Source: Phycisphaerae bacterium RAS2
Lineage (GTDB): Bacteria > Planctomycetota > Phycisphaerae > UBA1845 > UTPLA1
Assembly: GCA_007753915.1 (NCBI GenBank)
Contig: CP036352.1
Coordinates: forward strand, 2,542,001-2,606,000
Length of the DNA stretch: 64,000 nucleotides
Reading direction: 5' to 3'
Made by a program: the position numbers and the translations under genes. This document shows, one piece after another, positions 50,886 to 59,077 of the stretch; positions within the stretch are counted from its first letter, which is position 1, and the number at the start of each line of letters is the position of its first letter. The notes under the pieces are model-generated. The model searched no databases. It saw nothing but the letters and a program-made list of their open reading frames with translations, and was not told the origin of the DNA.

Positions 50886-52504
50886 AGTGCCTTGCCACCC
50901 TGGTCGCGGATCTTCGCTCGTCGCCGCTGGGTACGCGCAGCCGACTGGCGGATTCGCTCGGGGGCATTCCGTTACTTCGTCGGACGGTCGGGCGTGTTCT
51001 GCAATCGCGGCGAATCATGGGCGTTTGTCTCATTGCGCCGGCCGATCAGCATGCGGCACTGCGCGATTTGCTCGCCGGGCTCGATGTGAGCTTCTTCAAT
51101 CAGGCCGCCCCGCCGCCCTATGCTGCGCTCGTTCGCGCGGGGCGAATCTGGGGACTGGACGGCTGGCGCGGAGGCATCGGCAGCCTTTGCTGCTTTGACG
51201 AGGACCTGGACATCGCTGCCGCCGCCCAGGCCGCCCGCCATCACAGCGCGGCGCTCGTCGCATCAATTCCTGCGGCCGCGCCGTTATTCGATGCAACGAT
51301 TCTTGACGCGATGATTGAGCATTTCGCGGCGGAGGCCCAGGCAATGCGCTTCACGTTTGCTTGCGCGCCGCCGGGGCTTACCGGCCTGATCATCGCCCGT
51401 GAAATGCTCGAAGAGCTCGCACCGACCGGTCAGCCTCTGGGCGCAGCGCTTACCTATCAGCCCGACCGCCCGTTCGCCGATCTGACGGCCAAGGAAGCCT
51501 GCTGGCGTGCACCGGTGGAATTGGTCGAATCGCGTGGTCGCCTGCTGGCAGACACGCATCGGTCAAGGCAGCGCATCGAGGCACTGGTGAACGTCGGCGC
51601 TGCGGATTGGCCGGCACGTCGAATCGGCGCGTGGTTGAGCGAGCAAGCCGCCCTGCGATTCGAGGATGTACCGGAGGAGATCGAGATCGAGCTAACTACC
51701 GAAATCCGCGACGGCAAAGCAACCCTGCTGCGGCCGCGACCGCCGGAGTTCGCGCCGCGCGGACCGATTTCGCAGGACGCCATCCGACGCGTACTTCACT
51801 CGATTGGCGACTTCGATGACGTGCGCATCGTCCTCGGCGGATTCGGTGACCCGTGCCTGCATCCCGAGTTCCCGATGATTTGCCGCATCCTTCGGGAAGG
51901 CGGCGCAGCAGCCATCGCGGTGCGCACGACCGCGCGCGAACTGACTCCGGCAGCCGAAGAGGCGATCTTCGCCGCACCGGTCGATGTGGTGGAAGTCATG
52001 CTCGACGCCGCCACGCCGCAGACCTACTCGCGCATCCACGGAATCGATGCCTTCGATGCCGTTGTCGCGCGCGTGGATGCCTGGATGGCTCGCCGCGAGC
52101 GTGAGCGCCGCGTGCTGCCGTTGATCGTTCCATCGTTCGTCAAGAGCACGGAGAACCTCGACGACATGGAAGCGTTTTTCGACCATTGGCAGCGGCGATT
52201 GGGCTGCGCGCTGATCACGGGCTACTCGTCCTGCGCGGGTCAGCGCCCCGAGCGGACGGTCACGCATACCGCGCCGTCGCCGCGCCGACCCTGCCGACGC
52301 ACGCGCTCGCGCGCGATGATCCTTGCCGACGGTCGCATGACCACCTGCGATCAGGATTTCGCTGGCCGGCAATCGCTCGGCAGCGTCGTCGAGACGTCCT
52401 TTGCAGAACTCTGGCGAAACTCCGCCGTGCTCAACGCTGCGCGGTCGAACTCCGTCGCCGAGTTGCCCCTTTGCCCGGCCTGCACCGATTGGCATCGGCC
52501 GTGA
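50882..52504 (+). CDS. Spiro-SPASM-like protein without radical-SAM cysteine triad
   Basis: GTG 50882 overlaps the MAF stop codon. The product is 540 residues. The N-terminal half resembles a nucleotidyltransferase ('LADSLGGIPLLRRTVGRVLQ', 'DVSFFNQAAPP'). The second half has the TIM-barrel-like pattern of radical-SAM proteins ('FDDVRIVLGGFGDPCLHPEF', 'VDVVEVMLDAATPQTYSRIH'), but no Cx3Cx2C motif is seen. The C-terminal SPASM-like cysteines are present ('MTTCDQDFAGRQSLG', 'LPLCPACTDWH'). Proteins of this plan are known from spirochetes next to flagellar genes. With the MAF gene it suggests a flagellin-modification pair. The biochemical role is unknown. Confidence 0.75.
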   Translation: MKCLATLVADLRSSPLGTRSRLADSLGGIPLLRRTVGRVLQSRRIMGVCLIAPADQHAALRDLLAGLDVSFFNQAAPPPYAALVRAGRIWGLDGWRGGIGSLCCFDEDLDIAAAAQAARHHSAALVASIPAAAPLFDATILDAMIEHFAAEAQAMRFTFACAPPGLTGLIIAREMLEELAPTGQPLGAALTYQPDRPFADLTAKEACWRAPVELVESRGRLLADTHRSRQRIEALVNVGAADWPARRIGAWLSEQAALRFEDVPEEIEIELTTEIRDGKATLLRPRPPEFAPRGPISQDAIRRVLHSIGDFDDVRIVLGGFGDPCLHPEFPMICRILREGGAAAIAVRTTARELTPAAEEAIFAAPVDVVEVMLDAATPQTYSRIHGIDAFDAVVARVDAWMARRERERRVLPLIVPSFVKSTENLDDMEAFFDHWQRRLGCALITGYSSCAGQRPERTVTHTAPSPRRPCRRTRSRAMILADGRMTTCDQDFAGRQSLGSVVETSFAELWRNSAVLNAARSNSVAELPLCPACTDWHRP

Positions 52505-52523
52505 CTGCGAGCAAGCTCGCCGG

Positions 52524-54167
52524 CTAAATCACGCGTACGACGACCAGCGTGACGTCGTCCTCGACCGGGGCGAAGCCGACAAAGCGCCGCATGTCCCAGA
52601 AGATTTGTTTGGCGATGACATCGACCGGCGGCGCGTCCCCCGCGCTCGCCTGGCGCAGGAAAGACTCGTGAATGCGCGCTCGGCCGTACGCCTCGCCGTC
52701 GAAGTTCCGCGCCTCCAGCAACCCATCGGTGAACATCAGCATGAGGTCGCCCGGCTCCAGCGCTTCTTCGGCCGTCGCGTAGGTCTCATTCGGATCGATG
52801 CCCAGCGCCAGCCCGCCCGCGTCCAGCTCTCGAATGCGCCCGCCTCGCAACAGCAGCATCGGCTCGTGGCCCGCATTGCAATACTTGAGCAGCCGACCGT
52901 CGGCCGCCAGCTCCACGTAGAACGCCGTCGCAAACTCGCCCGGCAGCGTGTCGTGGAACAGCCGGCGGTTCACCGATTTAATGATCTCGCCCATGTCCGT
53001 GACGCGCCGCGCGTTGCTGCGCAGCGTCGACCGCGCGCTGGCCATCATCAGCGACGCCGGCACGCCCTTGCCGACCACGTCGGCCACGACCGCGCCGATG
53101 TCGCCGTTGTCAAAACGAATGAAATCGTAGAAGTCGCCGCCCAACTCCTGACTCGGCTGATAATCGCAGCCGAACTGATACCGATCGGTTTGAGGTGAAT
53201 ACGCGGGAATCATCCGCCGCTGAACTTCCGCGGCCAGCTTCACCTGTCGAGCGAGGTGCTCCTTCTTTCGCGCGTCCAGCATCAATCGCGCGTTGGCGAT
53301 CACCGCCCCCAGCTGCGCCGCAATCGCCTCCAGCAGCGACACCTCGAACGGACTGAATCGATGCGGTGTCCCCTTGTACGCACGCAGCGCGCCGATCGCT
53401 TTGCCGCGGCTCGCCACGCGCGTCACCAGCGCGCTGATCAGTCCTTCTTCCTTCGCATTCTTCTTGTACACCGTGCGCGGGTCGGTGCGCATGTCTTCGA
53501 CGTGCACCGTCTCCCCCGACAGCGCCGCCTGGTCTATCGAGCTGCCCCGCACGCGCACCGGACCCTTTGACAGGTACCGCTCCGACAGATTCGCCACGGA
53601 CGCGATCTTCAACTCGCCCGTATCCGGATCGAGCAGGCGCAGGCTGCACGCCTTCAGCTCCATCGCATCGACGAGCTGCCGCGTCGCCATGTCCAGCACA
53701 TCCTGCAGCGCCGCGTTGCCCGACAACATCGCGGACACTTCGTACAACGCCGCCAGTTCGTCCACGCGCCGGCGCAACTGCTGGGCGTGATGACAGAGCT
53801 GCTCGATCGTCGCGGCCAGGTCGCGCACAAAGCGCGCCGCGTCGCTCGAATCGGTCACGCCCGCTACCTGCACCTTGCCAACGCAGACGCCTTGTACGTC
53901 GATCACCGCTTCGAAGGACGCGTTGTCGAGAGCCCTCGCATCCGATACGTCGACGACTGCCGTCCCCGTCGAAACGGATCGTGACCGACCCGCCGCGCTA
54001 AGTTCAGTTGAAGACCGGGGCGGCGTCTCCGCGCCGGTAATGCAATGCCCTGTTGAGTCGCAAAACCGCACTTCGTGACCGGTCAGCGCGCGGAATGATT
54101 CCGCCAGCGCTTCCAGTGCTGCGCGATCCACAAACTCCGTCAGCGTTGGGTGATCCTGATCCGACAT
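52524..54167 (-). CDS. PocR-GAF-SpoIIE protein phosphatase
   Basis: ATG 54167 is chosen at the start of the sensor domain; the frame is open further upstream. The product is 547 residues. The N terminus ('FVDRAALEALAESFRALTGH', 'VRFCDSTGHCITG') looks like a PocR sensory domain. A GAF domain follows (about 155-310: 'LYEVSAMLSGNAALQDVLDM', 'EGLISALVTRVASRGKAIG'). A coiled linker leads to a SpoIIE/PP2C domain with the metal-binding residues in 'GGDFYDFI', 'VVADVVGKGVPASLMMA', 'MFTDGLLEARN' and 'EDDVTLVVVR'. Such enzymes dephosphorylate anti-sigma-factor antagonists in partner-switch stress signalling. No STAS or anti-sigma kinase gene is adjacent. Confidence 0.9.
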   Translation of the reverse strand: MSDQDHPTLTEFVDRAALEALAESFRALTGHEVRFCDSTGHCITGAETPPRSSTELSAAGRSRSVSTGTAVVDVSDARALDNASFEAVIDVQGVCVGKVQVAGVTDSSDAARFVRDLAATIEQLCHHAQQLRRRVDELAALYEVSAMLSGNAALQDVLDMATRQLVDAMELKACSLRLLDPDTGELKIASVANLSERYLSKGPVRVRGSSIDQAALSGETVHVEDMRTDPRTVYKKNAKEEGLISALVTRVASRGKAIGALRAYKGTPHRFSPFEVSLLEAIAAQLGAVIANARLMLDARKKEHLARQVKLAAEVQRRMIPAYSPQTDRYQFGCDYQPSQELGGDFYDFIRFDNGDIGAVVADVVGKGVPASLMMASARSTLRSNARRVTDMGEIIKSVNRRLFHDTLPGEFATAFYVELAADGRLLKYCNAGHEPMLLLRGGRIRELDAGGLALGIDPNETYATAEEALEPGDLMLMFTDGLLEARNFDGEAYGRARIHESFLRQASAGDAPPVDVIAKQIFWDMRRFVGFAPVEDDVTLVVVRVI

Positions 54168-54322
54168 TCCTGTCTCATGCTCCGCGCGGTCATGCGCCGC
54201 AGCCGATCCGCCGGGAACGTTGCTCCCGGGCGGTGCTGGACTGCCATTGTAGGCGGCTTTCACCTTCCGTTTCCGCGACCGATGGATGACCGGTCCCGCC
54301 CATGCCGCTATCCTTATTGACT

Positions 54323-55036
54323 ATGGAACTCCCGGTCGTGAAATCGCTGGAACGCTATGGCCGCTGGACCGGCCCGCTCCCCCGCGAAGTGGTGCTGCTG
54401 AAAGGGCTGCCCTGCGTATGGAGCCGGTGCAGCTTTTGTGACTACATCGACGACAACACGACCGATGAGGCACTCATTCAGCAAGTGGCCGACGAGACGC
54501 TCGCCCGCGTGACCGGCGAGTTCGGCCGTTTGCAGGTCATCAACAGCGGGTCGATTCAGGAACTGCCGTTGCAGGTGCGCGAGCAGATTCGCGACCTGCT
54601 GACGGCCAAGGGGATCACGGAATTCTGGACGGAATCCTACTGGGCGTATCGCAAGCGCTACAACGAAGACCGACAGTTCTTCCGGGTCCCCACGCATCTG
54701 TTCCTCGGCGTCGAGACATTCGACGACGGCCTCCGCAATGACGTGCTGAAAAAATCCATGCGCTGGGACTCGCCCGACGACGTCGCCGCCGCGACGGACT
54801 CGATTTGTCTGCTGATCGGCTTCCGCGGTCAGACACGGGACATTATTCGCCGTGACATCGACCTGTTGGTCAGCAAGTTTCGCTACGGGATCGTCAACTT
54901 GTTCACGGAGAATCGGCTCTCCGCCGGACTGATGGACGACGAAATCAAGCTGTGGTTTCGCGAGGAGTTCGCGTGGCTGGAAACGCACCCCGGCGTGAAT
55001 GTTCTGTGGCAGAACACGGATTTCGGCGTGGGATGA
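54323..55036 (+). CDS. Radical-SAM-like protein with unusual Cys spacing
   Basis: ATG 54323 or 54302 (same frame); the shorter form is about 237 residues. The N terminus has 'LPCVWSRCSFCDYIDD', a Cx4Cx2C pattern in place of the canonical Cx3Cx2C of radical-SAM enzymes. Radical-SAM-like barrel strands follow ('LQVINSGSIQELPLQV', 'FWTESYWAYRKRY', 'RVPTHLFLGVETFDDGLR' and 'GIVNLFTENRLSAG'). 'GVETFDDGLRNDVLKK' is the usual position of the SAM ribose contact. It probably reacts with S-adenosylmethionine through an iron-sulfur cluster; the substrate is unknown. It is transcribed divergently from the phosphatase gene. Confidence 0.8.
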   Translation: MELPVVKSLERYGRWTGPLPREVVLLKGLPCVWSRCSFCDYIDDNTTDEALIQQVADETLARVTGEFGRLQVINSGSIQELPLQVREQIRDLLTAKGITEFWTESYWAYRKRYNEDRQFFRVPTHLFLGVETFDDGLRNDVLKKSMRWDSPDDVAAATDSICLLIGFRGQTRDIIRRDIDLLVSKFRYGIVNLFTENRLSAGLMDDEIKLWFREEFAWLETHPGVNVLWQNTDFGVG

Positions 55037-55077
55037 CGAAGTTGATCGCCGCACCGCGGCAAGCAACATCAGGCGAA

Positions 55078-55608
55078 TTATCCACCCTGGGGCGGTGCCG
55101 CCGCAGGAACGGTTGATTCACTATCAAGCAAGTCTTCCAGCCGCCGCGTGAGCGTGTCACGGATATTCGCCTTGGCTCCGGAGACGACCTCTCGTATCTG
55201 CCCCCTTGCATCGAGCACATAAAGCGAGGGGAAACTGGTGGCCTTGAACATCGCCCCCACCTTGTTGCCGTCGTCGAGGGCGACTTCGCTGCGCGAGCCG
55301 ACGTTCGCCAGCACTTCCATGATCTGCTCGGTCGTGAAGGTCTGCTTCATCGTCTGCATGACATTCACAAATCGCACGCCGCGCTGCTCGAAGGCTTCGC
55401 GCACGCGCTCCACCTCCGGCAACTGCCGCTTGCAGTAACCGCAATTCGGCGCCACGAAGTTCAACACCGTCGCCGGGTGCGCCGAATAAACTGCCGGCGC
55501 GACCGGCTGCCCGCCGAGCGTTTCCAATTCAAATTGCGGCGATGGTTGATTCAACATGGTCATCGCCGGCCGAGGGCTCGTGTTCTTCGGCGTGATCTTC
55601 TCATTCAC
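55078..55608 (-). CDS. Thioredoxin-fold (TlpA-like) protein
   Basis: The protein has 176 residues. The thioredoxin-like core is clear: 'ATVLNFVAPNCGYCKRQLPE' with the active-site Cys-Gly-Tyr-Cys, 'VRFVNVMQTMKQ', cis-Pro loop 'KATSFPSLYVLDARGQIREV'. There is no signal peptide at the called start. The gene overlaps the end of the DUF1573 gene by 4 bases (ATGA), so both are translated together, and the thioredoxin part may be exported or cytoplasmic. TlpA-like proteins reduce or isomerise disulfides. DUF1573 and thioredoxin-like genes are often linked in Planctomycetota and Bacteroidetes. Confidence 0.85.
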   Translation of the reverse strand: MNEKITPKNTSPRPAMTMLNQPSPQFELETLGGQPVAPAVYSAHPATVLNFVAPNCGYCKRQLPEVERVREAFEQRGVRFVNVMQTMKQTFTTEQIMEVLANVGSRSEVALDDGNKVGAMFKATSFPSLYVLDARGQIREVVSGAKANIRDTLTRRLEDLLDSESTVPAAAPPQGG

Positions 55609-56804
55609 CCGGCCCGCGCCGTTCGTCGAACTCTCTCCCGCACCGGCACCCCCCGGGCCGCATTCGCTCCGGCCATTGCGCCGGGCGCCGTGGACTGCCC
55701 GGTGATTCGGATCGGAATCCGGAACTCGCCGTAATCCTTGTCGTCGGTCTTGACCGTGACAAACGTACCCTCTTTCGCGGGCTGAAACGACTTCGGCACG
55801 GTTACGGTCAGGCGGTATTCCTTGCCCGCCGCAACCAGCTCATCCGAGACTTTTATCTCCGCATCAGTCGCGGTCGCACTGACCAGCTTCACGGCCGATG
55901 CGCCGTGATTGAGCAATTGCAATTGGCGCACAATCGGCGCGGTCGTTCGTGACATCGCGGTGGCAGTCGGAAGCAGCACCACCGACGGGAACACCTCCAC
56001 GCGCTTCGGGATGACCGCATACGCCGAAATGGTCAACACATCCGAGGCGGCATCCCCGGTGCGAACCTTCAGCGTTTCGGAAATCGTGCCGGGGGCATAG
56101 GGCGGCTCCATGCGCACGGTCAGTCGGTACTCGCGGCCGGGCTTGACCTCATCCAGATTGCACTTGAACTTCTCGGGACTTGTTCCTCGAATCAACTGCG
56201 GCTTGATCGGCGACGGCATTGAGTTGGTCAACACGATTACGCGCTCGTGCGGCTGCTGATCGAGGATACGCCCGAAGCCGGCGTTGGGCGGCTTGGCCTC
56301 CACTTTGCGGCGGCAATTGCCCGCCAGCGTAAGTGTGATCGAAGGCGAAGCGGGATCGTTCGTCGTGACATGGATCGCCTTGGCGAATTGATTGTGAACT
56401 TTGTTCGAGTCCAGGCGAAACGGAATCGCGCCGGTCTTGCCTGGCGCGATGCGCTTTGAATACGCACCGGCGGTCGTGCAGCCACACGTGGGCGATACCT
56501 GGAGGATTTCCAAGTCTGCATTGCCGTCATTGGCGATTTCGAAAGCGTGCTCCAGCGTTGCCCCGGCCCAGACTTCGCCGAAGTCGTGGCGCGCCGCGGG
56601 AACCCGAACCTGCGGCGATGTTGTCCCGGCGGTCGCCGGCGGATTCTCCGCGCCGGGCTCGGTCGGTTCGTCCGTTTGCGAAAAGGCCGGTGACGCGAGT
56701 GCGATCGCAATGCATGCCGCCTGGACCAAGCGGGCGGGCCGACAAGTGCTCCGGCGACTGAACGGCTTTCGGCACTGCACCCTCGCCCGGAAAAAATCGA
56801 TCAT
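55605..56804 (-). CDS. DUF1573 secreted protein
   Basis: ATG 56804 (or 56843) starts a product of about 399 residues with an N-terminal signal ('LVQAACIAIALASPAFS'). The DUF1573 domain (about 70-175) shows 'HDFGEVWAGATLEHAFEIAN', 'LEILQVSPTCGCTTA' and 'IPFRLDSNKVHNQFAKAI', an Ig-like (ASPM-SPD-2-Hydin type) fold. Two further Ig-like units follow up to the C terminus ('YRLTVRMEPPYAPGTISETL', 'YRLTVTVPKSFQPAKEG'). It is expected in the periplasm or at the surface. It is coupled to the downstream thioredoxin gene, and the Cys-Gly-Cys motif may be its redox partner. Confidence 0.85.
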   Translation of the reverse strand: MIDFFRARVQCRKPFSRRSTCRPARLVQAACIAIALASPAFSQTDEPTEPGAENPPATAGTTSPQVRVPAARHDFGEVWAGATLEHAFEIANDGNADLEILQVSPTCGCTTAGAYSKRIAPGKTGAIPFRLDSNKVHNQFAKAIHVTTNDPASPSITLTLAGNCRRKVEAKPPNAGFGRILDQQPHERVIVLTNSMPSPIKPQLIRGTSPEKFKCNLDEVKPGREYRLTVRMEPPYAPGTISETLKVRTGDAASDVLTISAYAVIPKRVEVFPSVVLLPTATAMSRTTAPIVRQLQLLNHGASAVKLVSATATDAEIKVSDELVAAGKEYRLTVTVPKSFQPAKEGTFVTVKTDDKDYGEFRIPIRITGQSTAPGAMAGANAARGVPVRERVRRTARAG

Positions 56805-56999
56805 GATTCGTTCACCCGCTTCCCGCCCAGGTTGTCTAACCACGATCCCATTGTCCGAATACGCGGCGCTTCATGCAACATCCGCTTCGTAACGGGATTA
56901 TAAAATCGCCCGAAACTTCGACTACCGCCCCTGCGTATTCACGCTAGAATCCGCCGATCTTTAATTCGGCCCGGATTCATTCACTGCGAGGAACTGATC

Positions 57000-57686
57000 A
57001 TGTTCTTTGACCCGATGTACCTGGTCTTCATGGCCCCGGCCATTCTGCTGGCCCTTTGGGCACAGGTGCGCGTCAAATCCGCCTTTCACCACGGCAACGA
57101 GTTTCAGCCGCGAAGCGGCCTCTCCGGCGCGGAAACCGCCCAGCGGATCCTCGATACGTACCAACTTCACGATGTCACAATCGAGCCGGTGAATTCCTTC
57201 CTCGGCGATCATTACGACCCGCGCAACAAGGTGCTGCGGCTTAGCCCGGATGTCTTCAACGGTCGCACGCTTTCGGCGCTGGGAATCGCCGCGCACGAAG
57301 TCGGCCATGCGATTCAGCACGCACACTCCTACGGGCCGCTCGCCGTACGGAACAGCCTCGTGCCGGTCGCCGCTGTCGGGACGAATCTCGCGTGGATCTT
57401 CATCATCGCCGGGCTGGCGCTGGCGCCGTTCCGGGCGCTGGCGATGGTCGGCCTTGCGTTGTTCGCGGCCGGCGTGCTGTTCTCAATCATCACGTTGCCG
57501 GTGGAGTTTGATGCATCGAAGCGCGCCCGCGCGATCCTCCTGACCAACGGCATGGTCACCACGGAAGAAGATCGCATCGTCGGAAAGGTGCTGAACGCCG
57601 CCGCTCTGACGTATGTCGCAGCAGCCATCGGCGCACTCCTGCAATTGGCCTATTGGGCGCTGGTCGTGTTCGGCCGCCGCGACTGA
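57000..57686 (+). CDS. YugP-family membrane zinc metallopeptidase
   Basis: The protein has 228 residues, the normal length of the family. The N-terminal membrane helix 'MYLVFMAPAILLALWAQV' is followed by 'SGLSGAETAQRILD' and 'VNSFLGDHYDPRNKVLRLSP'. The active site is 'GIAAHEVGHAIQHAHSY' (HExxH). Two or three further membrane helices follow ('LAWIFIIAGLALAPF', 'LFAAGVLFSIITLP') and 'EFDASKRARAILLTNGMV'. The family consists of poorly studied membrane metalloproteases. It ends 3 bases before the convergent HEAT-repeat gene. Confidence 0.9.
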   Translation: MFFDPMYLVFMAPAILLALWAQVRVKSAFHHGNEFQPRSGLSGAETAQRILDTYQLHDVTIEPVNSFLGDHYDPRNKVLRLSPDVFNGRTLSALGIAAHEVGHAIQHAHSYGPLAVRNSLVPVAAVGTNLAWIFIIAGLALAPFRALAMVGLALFAAGVLFSIITLPVEFDASKRARAILLTNGMVTTEEDRIVGKVLNAAALTYVAAAIGALLQLAYWALVVFGRRD

Positions 57687-57689
57687 TTG

Positions 57690-58916
57690 TCAAACCCCGT
57701 TGTCATCGGCCCATTTCAACCACGCCGCCGCGTCGAAGCCCAGGTTCTGCCCGGAGATTTCGATGAGCGCCTCCTGCACTTCCGTGCGGTGGATCGAAAT
57801 CACCTGATACTCGTACCCCGAGACCGTTCCGATGATCGACCCCGGCCCCATCGCCCAGATGCAGGACGGTTTGTACAGCACCGGAAACCCGCCGACGCGA
57901 TAGCGCTGCCAATCCGAATAGGCGCCGTAGAGGCTGTCCAACGATACCCAGCGCGACACGCGCACTAAGCCGACCGTCTCCGTCGACAACACGGGCACCA
58001 GATCGCGCACGGCTGATTTCGCTTTCAAGATGCCCAGGGCAGCCGCGGCATTGCGTAGGATCGCCTCCTCCTCGCTACGCAGTGCCGATCGAAGCTCCAG
58101 GACGATGCGATCATCCTTTCGAGGCTTCAATGCTCGAGCCGCCATCGCGCGAACTTCTTTCGACGGGTCCAGCAGCGCGATCGCGACGAGGTTCATCGTT
58201 GCTTCATCCACGTCGAACTGCGCCAGGGCCTCGACCATGAGCCGCCGCGCCGCGACGTGGCCGCTGCTCAATACCGACGTGATCCCCGGGATGGCCAGCG
58301 GGTCGCTGATTTCCAGAATCTGCCTGCGGCCGTCGGCGAACGCCTTGCTCCCTTCGCCGCCGACTTTCTCCGAGAGTCGCCCGCGATAAACGGCCTTTAC
58401 TTTCACGGTATATTCCGTGATTTTCTCCTGCACGCGTCGCTCATCGGCCTGCGCGCGACGCCGTTCGGTTCGCTCCGCTTCGGACATTGCCCCCGTTGAT
58501 TTCGGCTTGATCCATTTGCCGCCCTCCTGCACGAAGCCCAGGCGCCGCCGAGCGTCGACGTGGTGGGCGTCCAGCGCGATCACGCGATCCAGATGACGAC
58601 GCTCCTCCGTTTTCATGCCCGTCGCGCGGCACCAGTCGGCCAGTGCGAGTTGGTCCTTGATGGTCTCGCCGCATTTCTTCAGCTTTTTTTCGTATCGCAC
58701 CCAGGGCGGGTCGCCTTTTTCGATTCGTGCAACGCGTTCTTTTTCGATGTCGCTGACGCCGTTCACCGTTCGAATTCGCAGCGCGTCGCCGAGGTCTTCA
58801 ACAATCGCCCCGTCGAGCTTGCCGCCTTCTCGCAGATGAAACACGTCCGCTCGCACCGCACCTGCCGCGCAGAGGCACACGACGCCTGCCCGCAATACGC
58901 CCTTGGTGGAAATCAC
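57690..58916 (-). CDS. Secreted HEAT-repeat protein
   Basis: GTG 58916 has GGGAG about 8 bases upstream and gives a signal peptide ('AGVVCLCAAGAVRA'), so it is preferred to the far upstream ATG. The product is 408 residues. A short beta region ('FHLREGGKLDGAIVEDLGD') and TPR-like helices ('DWCRATGMKTEERRHLDRVI') come first. A charged coiled-coil-like segment follows ('MSEAERTERRRAQADERRVQ'). HEAT repeats occupy about 210-320 ('LLDPSKEVRAMAARALKP', 'EEAILRNAAAALGILKAKSA'). The last 80 residues are aromatic and unassigned, ending in 'FDAAAWLKWADDNGV', typical of planctomycete HEAT proteins. Confidence 0.8.
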   Translation of the reverse strand: MISTKGVLRAGVVCLCAAGAVRADVFHLREGGKLDGAIVEDLGDALRIRTVNGVSDIEKERVARIEKGDPPWVRYEKKLKKCGETIKDQLALADWCRATGMKTEERRHLDRVIALDAHHVDARRRLGFVQEGGKWIKPKSTGAMSEAERTERRRAQADERRVQEKITEYTVKVKAVYRGRLSEKVGGEGSKAFADGRRQILEISDPLAIPGITSVLSSGHVAARRLMVEALAQFDVDEATMNLVAIALLDPSKEVRAMAARALKPRKDDRIVLELRSALRSEEEAILRNAAAALGILKAKSAVRDLVPVLSTETVGLVRVSRWVSLDSLYGAYSDWQRYRVGGFPVLYKPSCIWAMGPGSIIGTVSGYEYQVISIHRTEVQEALIEISGQNLGFDAAAWLKWADDNGV

Positions 58917-59077
58917 GATTCTGCTCCCGACTCGGCTCGCCACGCAATTATACACCTGCGACAACCGCCGCACGCCGGGATCGAAGCAATTGCCCGGATG
59001 CGGCCGGGAAGGTCTAATAGAGCCGTGATGGCGCATCACACGCCCTTTGGTCAATCTGCCGGAGCAAGCCTGAAACC

